Assembly: GCA_050847315.1 (NCBI GenBank)
Contig: CP193791.1
Reading direction: 5' to 3' (one strand)
DNA: 64,000 nucleotides
Source: Cedecea sp000277545
GTDB taxonomy: Bacteria > Pseudomonadota > Gammaproteobacteria > Enterobacterales > Enterobacteriaceae
Shown: positions 30,939 to 40,828 of the stretch, piece by piece
Position numbering within the stretch: the stretch's first letter is position 1
Layout of the letters: each line of letters starts with the position of its first letter
The notes under the pieces: generated by a model
The model's input: only the letters and a program-made list of their open reading frames with translations
The model's database searches: none
What the model was told of the DNA's origin: nothing
Translations under genes and position numbers: made by a program

Positions 30939-33544
30939 GTCATCTGGCCTCCTGGCTGTTACTCCCCGCTGCCAGCCAGCGGCTGGGTGAGCGTTATCGT
31001 ACTTTTCGCCGCAACGGTGCCCCGATGTTCAGTGCGACGCTGGGCTGCATCGTCTTGATTCTTGCCTGGGTTTTTCTGCCGCTTGAAGGCCCCCGCTGGC
31101 AGCGCATACGCGTCGGGCATGACCAGTTCTACCCGCATATCAATCCAGACAGGCCGCGCCCGCTGGACGTGGTGCGTTACGGTATCCAAAGCCTGTGGCT
31201 GTTGCTCCGCGTCAGTAAGCAAGCCGGGCGCCCGCGGGTACGCTCTTTTGGCCGGATGCAGACCTGGCGTGAAAGCTGGCACGGCTGGCTTGATAAACTG
31301 CCGGAAAACATTAGCAACCGGACGCAGCATCTAGATGAAAAGAAAGAATTAAGCCATATCAACCACACAACCCGGCGGATCATTCTGGGCGTGATTGTTG
31401 TGTTTTCGGCCATTCTTGCCCTGCTTTGTATTACCCAGCCGTTTAACCCGCTGTCACAGTTTATTTTCCTGATGCTGTTGTGGGGCGTGGCCCTGATCGT
31501 TCGGCGTTTACCGGGGCGTTTCTCTGCCTTGATGCTGATTGTGCTGTCGCTCACCGTATCCTGTCGCTACATCTGGTGGCGCTACACTTCGACCCTGAAC
31601 TGGAACGATCCGCTCAGCCTCGTCTTCGGACTGGGGCTGCTGTTTGCCGAGACCTACGCCTGGCTGGTGCTGGTGATGGGGTATTTCCAGGTGGTGTGGC
31701 CGCTTAACCGCCAGCCGGTGCCGATGCCAAAAGACATAAGCACCTGGCCGGTGGTGGATATTTTTGTGCCGACCTACAACGAAGAGTTGCACGTCGTGAA
31801 GGGGACAATTTATGCCTCACTGGGCATTGACTGGCCGAAGGACAAGCTGAATATCTGGATTCTGGATGACGGCGGGCGAGACGAGTTTAAGCAGTTTGCC
31901 GATATGGTCGGGGTCAATTATATCGCCCGTCCGACGCACGAGCACGCAAAGGCGGGGAACATCAACAACGCGCTGAAGCACGCGAAGGGCGATTTTGTCG
32001 CTATCTTCGACTGCGACCACGTGCCCACACGCTCCTTCCTGCAGCTAACCATGGGCTGGTTCTTCAAAGAACAATCGCTGGCGATGATGCAGACTCCGCA
32101 CCATTTCTTCTCGCCCGATCCGTTCGAGCGCAACCTGGGGCGTTTCCGTAAAACGCCTAACGAAGGGACGCTGTTCTACGGCCTGGTGCAGGACGGGAAC
32201 GATATGTGGGATGCCACGTTCTTCTGCGGCTCTTGCGCGGTGATTCGCCGTGGCCCGTTGGATGAAATTGGCGGTATTGCCGTTGAAACCGTGACCGAAG
32301 ATGCCCACACATCGCTGCGTTTGCACCGCAGGGGCTATACCTCGGCTTACCTGCGTATTCCGCAGGCTGCGGGGCTGGCAACGGAAAGTCTTTCCGCGCA
32401 CATTGGGCAGCGTATTCGCTGGGCGCGAGGGATGACGCAGATATTCCGTCTCGATAACCCGTTCTTCGGTAAGGGGCTGAAGTTTGCCCAGCGGCTCTGT
32501 TATGCCAACGCCATGTTCCATTTCCTGTCGGGGATCCCGCGGCTTATCTTCCTGACGGCACCGCTGGCGTTCCTGTTGTTACACGCCTATATCATTTACG
32601 CCCCGGCCATCATGATTGCGCTGTTTGTTTTGCCGCACATGATCCACGCCAGCCTGACCAACTCCAAAATCCAGGGTAAATATCGCCACTCTTTCTGGAG
32701 TGAAATTTACGAAACTGTGCTGGCCTGGTACATCGCTCAGCCTACGCTGGTGGCCTTGTTTAATCCGCACAAAGGGAAGTTCAACGTGACCGCAAAGGGC
32801 GGGCTGGTTGAAAACGAATATGTGGATTGGGTCATCACGCGTCCGTACCTGATTTTAGTCCTGATTAACCTGCTGGGCGTTGCCTTTGGGGCATGGCGCT
32901 TCTTCTACGGCCCGGAAAACGAAGCGCTAACGGTGGTGGTGAGTCTGCTGTGGGTGTTCTACAACTTGATAATACTGGGCGGCGCGGTGGCCGTTTCCGT
33001 GGAAAGTAAGCAGGTCCGGCGAGCGCACCGTGTTGAAATCGCCATGCCGGCCGCGCTGGCGCGTGAAGATGGTCACCTCTTCCCGTGCACCGTGCATGAC
33101 TACTCAGACGGCGGGGTAGGGATCAAGATTCATGGCCCGACTCAGGTGCTGGAAGGGCAGAAAGTGAACCTGCTGTTGAAGCGTGGGGCGCAGGAGTTCT
33201 TCTTCCCGGCTCAGGTGATGCGTGTCTTTGGCGATGAAGTCGGCCTGCAGCTGGCGCAGATGACCACCAAACAGCATATCGATTTTATTCAGTGTACTTT
33301 TGCCCGCGCCGATACCTGGGCGCTGTGGCAGGACAGTTTCCCTGAGGATAAGCCGCTGGAAAGTCTGGTGGATATTCTCAAGCTTGGATTCCGGGGTTAC
33401 CGGCACCTTGCGGAGTTCGCTCCACCGTCATTGAAGTTTGTTTTCCACGCGATCACCACGCTGGTGGACTGGATTGTGTCGTTTATTCCGCACAGCCCGA
33501 CGGCCAAACCAGCAAAACGGCGGGCTTTGTCTGCCCTGGCTTAA
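30935..33544 (+). CDS. bcsA: Cellulose synthase catalytic subunit BcsA
   Basis: Inner-membrane GT2 synthase that polymerises UDP-glucose into cellulose and pushes it through its own channel. The start at 30935 (M-S-H-L-A-S-W) overlaps bcsQ by ATGA and gives 869 residues; an earlier in-frame ATG is less likely. Catalytic motifs: L-D-D-G-G (about 311), F-D-C-D (359-361), T-E-D (454-456) and Q-R-I-R-W (492-496). The PilZ domain has R-R-A-H-R (695-699) and D-Y-S-D-G-G-V-G (722-729), so c-di-GMP activation should be intact. Multiple transmembrane helices frame the GT domain. The usual partner bcsB follows after an unusual 139-base gap. Confidence 0.97.
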   Translation: MSHLASWLLLPAASQRLGERYRTFRRNGAPMFSATLGCIVLILAWVFLPLEGPRWQRIRVGHDQFYPHINPDRPRPLDVVRYGIQSLWLLLRVSKQAGRPRVRSFGRMQTWRESWHGWLDKLPENISNRTQHLDEKKELSHINHTTRRIILGVIVVFSAILALLCITQPFNPLSQFIFLMLLWGVALIVRRLPGRFSALMLIVLSLTVSCRYIWWRYTSTLNWNDPLSLVFGLGLLFAETYAWLVLVMGYFQVVWPLNRQPVPMPKDISTWPVVDIFVPTYNEELHVVKGTIYASLGIDWPKDKLNIWILDDGGRDEFKQFADMVGVNYIARPTHEHAKAGNINNALKHAKGDFVAIFDCDHVPTRSFLQLTMGWFFKEQSLAMMQTPHHFFSPDPFERNLGRFRKTPNEGTLFYGLVQDGNDMWDATFFCGSCAVIRRGPLDEIGGIAVETVTEDAHTSLRLHRRGYTSAYLRIPQAAGLATESLSAHIGQRIRWARGMTQIFRLDNPFFGKGLKFAQRLCYANAMFHFLSGIPRLIFLTAPLAFLLLHAYIIYAPAIMIALFVLPHMIHASLTNSKIQGKYRHSFWSEIYETVLAWYIAQPTLVALFNPHKGKFNVTAKGGLVENEYVDWVITRPYLILVLINLLGVAFGAWRFFYGPENEALTVVVSLLWVFYNLIILGGAVAVSVESKQVRRAHRVEIAMPAALAREDGHLFPCTVHDYSDGGVGIKIHGPTQVLEGQKVNLLLKRGAQEFFFPAQVMRVFGDEVGLQLAQMTTKQHIDFIQCTFARADTWALWQDSFPEDKPLESLVDILKLGFRGYRHLAEFAPPSLKFVFHAITTLVDWIVSFIPHSPTAKPAKRRALSALA

Positions 33545-33558
33545 CGAAATTGCTCACC

Positions 33559-33589
33559 AAAAGGGAAAAAGCGTGGTTTTTCCCTCTTT
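33559..33589 (+). terminator. Terminator-like hairpin between bcsA and bcsB
   Basis: AGGGAAAAA (33562-33570) pairs with TTTTTCCCT (33577-33585), followed by CTTT. The tail is short, so it may be an attenuator or processing site rather than a full terminator. The bcsA-bcsB gap of 139 bases is long for this operon. Confidence 0.45.
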
Positions 33590-33683
33590 GTAGCCGGCAA
33601 CTGAAATCACGAATTGATGTTCTCTGGTGTTTCTTCTTTCGCCTGAGGTTTGTCAACAGCTTGATTAATTTGATGATAACGCG

Positions 33684-36077
33684 ATGAAAAGAAAAATATC
33701 CTGGTTTTATGCAGCGGCGGTAGGCATCAGCGCCCTGCCTGTTACAGTGGCAAATTCGGCTGATTTGACGCCGGCTCCGACGGTTCCTGCCGTGGCGACG
33801 GCAAATCAGGCAGTGGTTACGCCTGCGCCGGGTTCAACCGAGGCGATCGTTCCCGCGACGCCCGCTGGCAGCGCCCCGACGGTTGGGCAAGTCTTACCGG
33901 GCGTACCTGGCGCAAATGCGCCCATCGTCGCCGAAAATGTGCCCTCCCGCGATGTGAAACTGAATTTTGCGCAAATTGCGCCGCCGCCGGGCAGCATGGT
34001 GTTGACCGGCGTGAACCCGAATGGCGGGGTAGAGTTTGGGATGCGTCGGGATGAAATCGTCTCGAAAGCGCTGCTGAACCTGGAATATACCCCTTCACCT
34101 TCGCTGCTGCCGGTGCAGTCGCAGCTTAAAGTCTATCTTAACGACGAGCTGATGGGCGTCCTGCCGGTGACCAAAGAGCAACTGGGCAAAAAGACCTTTG
34201 CACAGGTGCCGGTTGACCCGCTGTATATCACCGACTTTAACCGCGTGAGGCTGGAGTTTGTCGGCCACTACCGCGACATCTGCGAGAATCCGGCCAGCAC
34301 CACGCTGTGGATGGACGTCGGTCGCAGCAGCTCGCTGGCGCTGACCTACCAGCGCCTGCCGGTTCAAAACGATCTGTCGCATTTCCCGGTGCCTTTCTTC
34401 GACTCGCGAGACGATCGCCCGCTGACGCTGCCTGTCGTTTTTGCTGCCAGCCCGGATATTGAACAGCAGCGTGCCGCCGGGATTGTCGCCTCGTGGTTTG
34501 GTTCCCATACCGCATGGCGTGGGCAGAGCTTCCCGGTGCTCTTCAATCAGTTGCCGGCCAGCAACGGGATAGTTTTTGCGACCAACGATAAGCGCCCGGA
34601 CTTCCTGCGCGACCATCCTGCCGTGCAGGCGCCAACCGTTGAGATGATGACCCACCCGGATAATCCGTACGTCAAACTGCTGGTGGTGATGGGCCGTGAT
34701 GATAAGGACCTCGTGCAGGCGGCAAAAGGCATTGCCCAGGGGAATATCCTGTTCCGCGGCAGCAGCGTCACCGTGGATGACGTGAAGCCCTTGCAGCCAC
34801 GCGAACCTTACGATGCACCAAACTGGGTGAGAACTGACCGGCCGGTAACGCTGGGCGAGATGAAAACTTACCAGGAGCAGCTGCAGTCCAGTGGCCAGGA
34901 GCCGAGCGCCATTAGCGTGACGATGAATCTGCCGCCCGATCTCTATCTGCTGCGCAGTAACGGCATCGATCTCAACCTGAAGTATCGCTACACTGCACCG
35001 GCGATGAAAGACAGCTCGCGCATGGACATTAGCCTGAACAACCAGTTCCTGCAGTCGTTCAACCTGACGCCGAGCGAAGAGAACAATAAGCTGCTGCTGC
35101 GCCTGCCGGTGCTGCAGGGCCTGCTGGACGGCAAAACGGATGTGTCGATTCCCGCGCTGCGTCTGGGCGCCGCCAACCAGCTGCGCTTTGACTTCTCGTA
35201 TATGAACCCGATGCCTGGCGGCTCGATAGAGAACTGTATTACGTTCCAGCCGGTCCAAAACCACGTCGTGGTGGAAGATGAGTCAACCATCGACTTCTCT
35301 AACTATCACCACTTTATTGCCATGCCGGATCTGCGCACCTTTGCGAATGCGGGCTTCCCGTTCAGCCGCATGGCAGATCTCTCGCAAACTATCGTGGTGG
35401 TCAGCAAAGAACCTAACCCGGCTCAGGTGACTGCGCTGCTGGACGCGCTTGGCACCATTGGTTCACAAACCGGCTTCCCTGCCGTAAACGTGGGCCTGAC
35501 GGATGATGGCAGCACCATTCAGGGCAAAGATGCGGATATCATGATCATCGGCACTGTTCCGCCAACGATGAAAGATGACAAACGTATCGATCTGCTGGTT
35601 GAAGCCACGCAAAGCTGGGTGAAAACCCCGGTTCGCCAGACTCCGCTGCTGAACGGCGTTTCCGATCCCAAAGATCGCGCGGCGGATACGCAAACGGAGG
35701 TCACCTCCAAAGGCGCCATGGCCGCGATCGTCGGCTTCCAGTCGCCGTATAACGACCAGCGCAGCGTCCTTGCTTTACTGGCCGACAGCCCGCGAGGTTA
35801 CGAGCTGCTGAACAATGCGCTCAACGACAGCGGCAAACGGGCGGCGATTTCCGGCTCGGTAGCGGTGATTCGTGAATCCGGTGTGGATAGCCTGCGCGTC
35901 GGCGATATTTACTATGTGGGCCACCTGCCGTGGTTCGAGCGCATCTGGTACGCGCTGTCGAACCATCCGGTGCTGCTGGCTATCTTCGCCGCGATAAGCG
36001 TCGTGCTGTTGGCCTGGGTGCTGTGGCGTATCCTGCGCATCCTTAGCCGCCGCCGTATCGATCCAGAAGACGAGTAA
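33684..36077 (+). CDS. bcsB: Cellulose synthase periplasmic subunit BcsB
   Basis: Periplasmic partner of BcsA, anchored by a C-terminal helix that completes the synthase channel; its carbohydrate-binding domains guide the glucan. 797 residues. A signal peptide is followed by a variable Ala/Pro/Thr-rich stretch to about residue 85, longer and more repetitive than in E. coli. Conserved blocks then start at S-R-D-V-K-L-N-F-A-Q-I-A-P-P-P-G. The C-terminal membrane anchor is near 765-785, ending R-R-R-I-D-P-E-D-E. It is followed 5 bases later by bcsZ. Confidence 0.96.
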   Translation: MKRKISWFYAAAVGISALPVTVANSADLTPAPTVPAVATANQAVVTPAPGSTEAIVPATPAGSAPTVGQVLPGVPGANAPIVAENVPSRDVKLNFAQIAPPPGSMVLTGVNPNGGVEFGMRRDEIVSKALLNLEYTPSPSLLPVQSQLKVYLNDELMGVLPVTKEQLGKKTFAQVPVDPLYITDFNRVRLEFVGHYRDICENPASTTLWMDVGRSSSLALTYQRLPVQNDLSHFPVPFFDSRDDRPLTLPVVFAASPDIEQQRAAGIVASWFGSHTAWRGQSFPVLFNQLPASNGIVFATNDKRPDFLRDHPAVQAPTVEMMTHPDNPYVKLLVVMGRDDKDLVQAAKGIAQGNILFRGSSVTVDDVKPLQPREPYDAPNWVRTDRPVTLGEMKTYQEQLQSSGQEPSAISVTMNLPPDLYLLRSNGIDLNLKYRYTAPAMKDSSRMDISLNNQFLQSFNLTPSEENNKLLLRLPVLQGLLDGKTDVSIPALRLGAANQLRFDFSYMNPMPGGSIENCITFQPVQNHVVVEDESTIDFSNYHHFIAMPDLRTFANAGFPFSRMADLSQTIVVVSKEPNPAQVTALLDALGTIGSQTGFPAVNVGLTDDGSTIQGKDADIMIIGTVPPTMKDDKRIDLLVEATQSWVKTPVRQTPLLNGVSDPKDRAADTQTEVTSKGAMAAIVGFQSPYNDQRSVLALLADSPRGYELLNNALNDSGKRAAISGSVAVIRESGVDSLRVGDIYYVGHLPWFERIWYALSNHPVLLAIFAAISVVLLAWVLWRILRILSRRRIDPEDE

Positions 36078-36082
36078 TTACG

Positions 36083-37189
36083 ATGAAAATCAGCGCCGCA
36101 CTGCTGATGGTCGGGCTGATGCTGACAACCGTTTCCGGGCAGGCCGCCTGTAGCTGGCCTGCCTGGGAGCAGTTTAAAGCCAGCTATGTCAGCGACCAGG
36201 GCCGGGTGATCGATCCCAGCGATGAGCGCAAAATCACCACTTCTGAAGGGCAGAGCTACGCGCTTTTCTTTGCGCTGGTGGCCAACGATCGGGCGATGTT
36301 CGACAAGCTGCTGCTCTGGACGGAAAACAACCTCGCTCAGGGGGCGCTGAAAGACCATCTTCCCGCCTGGCTGTGGGGCAAAAACGACAAAGATGCGTGG
36401 ACGGTTTTAGACAGCAACTCCGCCTCCGATGCCGATATGTGGATTGTCTGGAGCCTGCTTGAAGCGGGGCGTCTGTGGCATGAGCCTGCCTATAGTCGCC
36501 TCGGTGAAAAGCTGCTGAAGCGCGTGGCGAAAGAGGAAGTGATTAAAATCCCGGGGCTGGGATTCTCACTGTTGCCGGGGAGAGTGGGGTTTAATCATTC
36601 TCCTGACTGGCGGCTGAATCCAAGCTACCTTCCGCCGCAGGTACTGCAGCGAATGGTGCGTTACCGCGGCCCGTGGTCGGCCATGCAGGTGGCAAACCAA
36701 AGATTACTGCTTGAAACCGCACCCAAAGGATTTTCACCCAACTGGGCCGACTGGCGTGAAGGCAAAGGCTGGCAGTTCCAGACCGACGACGCCCGCAGCG
36801 GCAGCTATGACTCAATCCGCGTCTACATGTGGATTGGCATGATGGCCGACGACGCACCGCACAAAGCCGCGCTGCTGAAGGCCTTCCAGCCCATGGCAGA
36901 TATCACCATCAAACAAGGTTTGCCGCCGGAAAAAGTCGATGTGCAAACCGGCAGCGTTCAGGGCAATGGCCCAGTGGGATTCTCCGCCGCCATGCTGCCT
37001 TTTTTACAGGATAGCGAAGCGCGGGACGTGCAGCGTCAGCGGGTGAAAGATAATTTCCCCCAGGCTGATGCCTATTACAGCTATGTTTTAACGCTCTTTG
37101 GTCAGGGATGGGATCAAAATCGTTTTCGCTTCAATTCTCGGGGTGAATTAATCCCTCGCTGGGGTCAGGTATGCGCAAGTTCTCATTAA
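36083..37189 (+). CDS. bcsZ: Periplasmic endo-1,4-beta-glucanase BcsZ
   Basis: GH8 cellulase that trims nascent cellulose in the periplasm and tunes its amount. 368 residues, the E. coli length, with a signal peptide ending near G-Q-A-A. The catalytic acid Glu55 is in T-T-S-E-G-Q-S-Y, and the probable base Asp242 is in S-Y-D-S-I-R-V-Y. D-S-N-S-A-S-D-A-D-M-W is the GH8 signature. It overlaps the start of bcsC by 19 bases. Confidence 0.96.
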   Translation: MKISAALLMVGLMLTTVSGQAACSWPAWEQFKASYVSDQGRVIDPSDERKITTSEGQSYALFFALVANDRAMFDKLLLWTENNLAQGALKDHLPAWLWGKNDKDAWTVLDSNSASDADMWIVWSLLEAGRLWHEPAYSRLGEKLLKRVAKEEVIKIPGLGFSLLPGRVGFNHSPDWRLNPSYLPPQVLQRMVRYRGPWSAMQVANQRLLLETAPKGFSPNWADWREGKGWQFQTDDARSGSYDSIRVYMWIGMMADDAPHKAALLKAFQPMADITIKQGLPPEKVDVQTGSVQGNGPVGFSAAMLPFLQDSEARDVQRQRVKDNFPQADAYYSYVLTLFGQGWDQNRFRFNSRGELIPRWGQVCASSH

Positions 37190-40100
37190 GTTTCGTCACT
37201 CTCTCATTGGGCATGGCGCTGATGCCGATGGCTCAGGCCGCGTTGACGCCCCAGCAGCAGTTGCTGGAGCAGGTGAGGATGGGTGAGGCCAGCAAACGCG
37301 AAGATATTGTGCGTCAGTCGCTGTCCAGGCTGGAGCTGATGGCACCGGACGATCCGGACGTGATTGCGGCCCGCATGCGCTACCTGCTGCGCCAGGGGGA
37401 TAACGCCGGGGCGAAAGCACAGCTTGAGCGTCTGGCAAAACTGGCCCCCGGTTCCGCCGAATATAAACAGTCGCAGGTCACGATGATGCTGACCGGCGCG
37501 GATGGCCGCCAGCAGCTGCAGCAGGCCCGTTTATTAGCGACCAGCGGGCATACCGAACAGGCTATTGCCGCCTATGAAAAGCTGTTTGACGGCAATCCAC
37601 CCGAAGGGGATTTAGCGATTGAATACTGGATGCTGATGGCGAAGCGCCCGGCAACCACCAACCAGGCGATCGATAAACTGAAAGCGCTGGATGCCGCTGC
37701 GCCGGGGAACGGCGAACTGCGTGGCAATCTGGCGCGGCTGATGTTTGCCAACGGCCGCAGCGCCGAGGCTTATCAGGTGCTTGAGCAAATGGCGAAATCC
37801 AACGGCAGCCGGGAAGACGCGGCGGCTTTATGGTATGGCCAAATCAGCAACTTACCGACAGGGCCACAAAGCGTCGCGGCCCTGCAGCGTTTTCTTAATG
37901 TCTTTACCGAAGGCGATACGGTGGCCACCGCGCGTGACAGGCTGGCGCAGCAGCAAAAACAGTTGTCTGACCCGGCTTTCCTCGCCCGGGCAAAAGGGCT
38001 GGAAGACGTGGGCGGTGGTCGCGGGAACCAGGCCATTCCGCAGCTGAAAGAGGCGTTAAGCTCGAAGCAAAACGATAGCGAAGTGGTTGGCGCCCTGGGG
38101 CAGGCTTATTCTCAGCAGGGAAAACGCGCCCTCGCGGTACAGCAGTTTGAGAAAGCCATTCAGATGGACCCGCAAAGCGACAACCGGGGCAAGTGGGACA
38201 GCTTGTTAAAAACCAACCGCTACTGGCTGTTGATTGAACAAGGTGATGCTCAGCTCAAAGCCAATAACCCGGATGCCGCGCTGCAGAAGTACCAGCAGGC
38301 GCAGAGGGTGGATAACACCGACAGCTACGCGGTGCTGGGCTTTGGCGATGTGGCCGTTGCCAAAAAAGATGATGCCAGCGCGGAGCGTTATTATCAGCAG
38401 GCGCTGCGCATGGATCGCGGGAACAGCAACGCGATTCGTGGCCTGGCGAACGTGTACCGCCGCCAGTCGCCGGCGCGAGCAACGGCGTATATTCAGAGCC
38501 TTTCGGCCAGCCAACGCAAAAGTATTGATGATATTGAACGTAGCCTGGCCGGCGAGCGGCTGGAGCAGCAGGCCACCGCGCTGGAAAGCCAGGGGCAGTG
38601 GGCAAAAGCGGCAGAGATCCAGCGCCAGCGGCTCAAACTCGACCCGGACAGCGTGTGGATCACCTACCGCCTGTCGAACGATCTCTATGCCGCCGGAAAA
38701 CACAGCGAGGCAGACAGCCTGATGCGCGGCCTGGCCCAGCGCAAGCCCGGCGACCCGGAGCAGGTCTTCGCTTACGGCCTTTATCTCTCAGGTAATAACC
38801 ACGATGCGGCGGCGCTAAGCCACCTCAATACGCTGCCCAAAGCGCAGTGGACCGACAATATTCATGAGCTTGCTGACCGGCTGCAGTTTAACGAAGTGAT
38901 GCAAACGGCTACCCGGCTGCGGGACAGCGGCAAAGAAAAAGACGCCATTACGCTGCTTCAGCAGCAGACGCCGTCCGATCGCGTCGACTTAACGCTGGCC
39001 GACTGGGCCGCCGAACGTGGCGATCGCCCCACGGCGAAAGCGCAGTATCAGAAAGTCCTGCAGCGTTCACCCGGCAACGAAGATGCGCTGTTAGGGTTAA
39101 CCGAGGTGCTGATTGCCGAGGGGGATAAACCTCAGGCCCGCGATCTGCTAGCGAAGCTGCAGAAAGCGCCGGCGGGTGAAACACCGTCCATCAATACGCA
39201 ACGCCGCGTGGCGAACGCCTGGGCTGCCCTGGGCGACAACGCAAAAGCCGCGCAAACCTACGCGCCAATTCTGGTTGCGGCGAAAAGCCAGCTGCCGTCG
39301 ATGGAAAGCGCGCTGGTGATGCGTGATGCCGCGCGTTTCCAGGCCGCCAGCGGCCAGCCGCAGCAGGCGCTGGAGACTTACAAAGACGCTATGGTCTCCT
39401 CGGGGGTTGCCCAACAGCGCCCGCAGGATAACGACACCTTCACTCGCCTGACCCGCAACGATGAGAAAGACGACTGGCTGAAGCGGGGCGTGCGCAGCGA
39501 TGCCGCCGATCTTTACCGCCAGCAGGATGTAAACGTGACGCTTGACCACGAATACTGGGGCTCAAGCGGCACGCCAGGTTATTCCGATCTGAAAGCACAT
39601 ACCACGATGCTGCAGGTGGACGCTCCGCTTAGCGACGGACGGATGTGGTTCCGTACCGATCTGGTGAATATGAGTGCTGGCTCGTTCAAAGATAACGGCG
39701 GGGGTTACAACGAGCGCTGGGGCACCTGTGCGGAGCACAACTGTTTCGGCAACACAAATCAGAGTGGCAACGGCGCAAGCGTGGCCGTTGGCTGGAAAAA
39801 CAATACCTGGCAAACGGACATTGGCACCACGCCGATGGGCTTTGACGTCGTGGATGTCGTGGGTGGCGTGAGCTACAGCAACGACCTCGGGCCTATTGGC
39901 TATACCGTCAATGCGCATCGTCGGCCTATCTCCAGCTCGCTGCTCTCCTTCGGCGGGCAGCGGGATCCGAATACCAATAAAGTGTGGGGTGGCGTTCGCG
40001 CTAACGGCGGCGGTATCAGCCTGAGCTACGACAAGGGCGAAGCTAACGGCGTCTGGTCCAGCCTGAGCGCGGACACGCTGACCGGTAAAAACGTGGCCGA

Positions 40101-40668
40101 TAACTGGCGCGTGCGCTGGATGACGGGCTACTACTACAAGCTGATTAACGAGAATAATCAGCGGCTAACCGTGGGCCTGACCAATATGGTCTGGCACTAC
40201 GAAAAAGACCTCAGCGACTACTTCCTCGGCCAGGGCGGCTATTACAGCCCGCAAAAATACGTGTCGTTTGCCGTGCCGGTCATCTGGCGTAAACGTACCG
40301 AAAACTGGTCCTGGGAACTGGGCGCTTCCGGCTCCTGGTCTTACTCCCACAGCAATGCGGGCCAGCGCTATCCGCTGCGTAACCTCGTGCCAAATAACAC
40401 GAACCCCTACCCGGACGATCCAGAGGGCTACCCGGACCGCAATGACACCTTCTCGGGCAGCAGCAGCAATGGTTTCGGTTATACGGCCAGAGCGTTGGTT
40501 GAACGGCGGATCAACTCGCACTGGTCAATCGGTGCCGGGATTGATATTCAGCAGGCCAAGGACTACACCCCAAGCCACGCGTTGATTTTCGTGCGCTACT
40601 CCATGGCGGGCTGGCAGGGCGATATGGATATGCCGCCGCAGCCGCTGGTGCCTTACGCGGACTTCTGA
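37171..40668 (+). CDS. bcsC: Cellulose export outer-membrane protein BcsC
   Basis: Exports cellulose across the periplasm and outer membrane. 1165 residues. A signal peptide (ends near A-Q-A) is followed by a long TPR superhelix (about 25-780; units such as A-L-G-Q-A-Y-S-Q-Q-G-K and A-V-L-G-F-G-D-V-A). The C-terminal beta-barrel of about 350 residues ends in aromatic Phe, as outer-membrane proteins do (P-L-V-P-Y-A-D-F). The start lies inside bcsZ. A strong terminator follows at 40687, closing the operon. Confidence 0.95.
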   Translation: MRKFSLSFVTLSLGMALMPMAQAALTPQQQLLEQVRMGEASKREDIVRQSLSRLELMAPDDPDVIAARMRYLLRQGDNAGAKAQLERLAKLAPGSAEYKQSQVTMMLTGADGRQQLQQARLLATSGHTEQAIAAYEKLFDGNPPEGDLAIEYWMLMAKRPATTNQAIDKLKALDAAAPGNGELRGNLARLMFANGRSAEAYQVLEQMAKSNGSREDAAALWYGQISNLPTGPQSVAALQRFLNVFTEGDTVATARDRLAQQQKQLSDPAFLARAKGLEDVGGGRGNQAIPQLKEALSSKQNDSEVVGALGQAYSQQGKRALAVQQFEKAIQMDPQSDNRGKWDSLLKTNRYWLLIEQGDAQLKANNPDAALQKYQQAQRVDNTDSYAVLGFGDVAVAKKDDASAERYYQQALRMDRGNSNAIRGLANVYRRQSPARATAYIQSLSASQRKSIDDIERSLAGERLEQQATALESQGQWAKAAEIQRQRLKLDPDSVWITYRLSNDLYAAGKHSEADSLMRGLAQRKPGDPEQVFAYGLYLSGNNHDAAALSHLNTLPKAQWTDNIHELADRLQFNEVMQTATRLRDSGKEKDAITLLQQQTPSDRVDLTLADWAAERGDRPTAKAQYQKVLQRSPGNEDALLGLTEVLIAEGDKPQARDLLAKLQKAPAGETPSINTQRRVANAWAALGDNAKAAQTYAPILVAAKSQLPSMESALVMRDAARFQAASGQPQQALETYKDAMVSSGVAQQRPQDNDTFTRLTRNDEKDDWLKRGVRSDAADLYRQQDVNVTLDHEYWGSSGTPGYSDLKAHTTMLQVDAPLSDGRMWFRTDLVNMSAGSFKDNGGGYNERWGTCAEHNCFGNTNQSGNGASVAVGWKNNTWQTDIGTTPMGFDVVDVVGGVSYSNDLGPIGYTVNAHRRPISSSLLSFGGQRDPNTNKVWGGVRANGGGISLSYDKGEANGVWSSLSADTLTGKNVADNWRVRWMTGYYYKLINENNQRLTVGLTNMVWHYEKDLSDYFLGQGGYYSPQKYVSFAVPVIWRKRTENWSWELGASGSWSYSHSNAGQRYPLRNLVPNNTNPYPDDPEGYPDRNDTFSGSSSNGFGYTARALVERRINSHWSIGAGIDIQQAKDYTPSHALIFVRYSMAGWQGDMDMPPQPLVPYADF

Positions 40669-40686
40669 TTAGCGGTGACGCAGAGC

Positions 40687-40717
40687 GGCGGGTTAGCCCG
40701 CCGTTTGTGTTTTTTTA
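40687..40717 (+). terminator. Terminator of the bcsRQABZC operon
   Basis: GGCGGG-TTAG-CCCGCC followed by GTTTGTGTTTTTTT, 18 bases after the bcsC stop. Confidence 0.9.
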
Positions 40718-40828
40718 CTCAGAATTCGGCGCAAAGTTGCCCATAAATGCAGAATTACCCGATTCTCCTGAGGTCAGGATTAAAAAGAGCGGCAATGCAG
40801 TATACTCTGCGGGCATAAGAATATCCTG

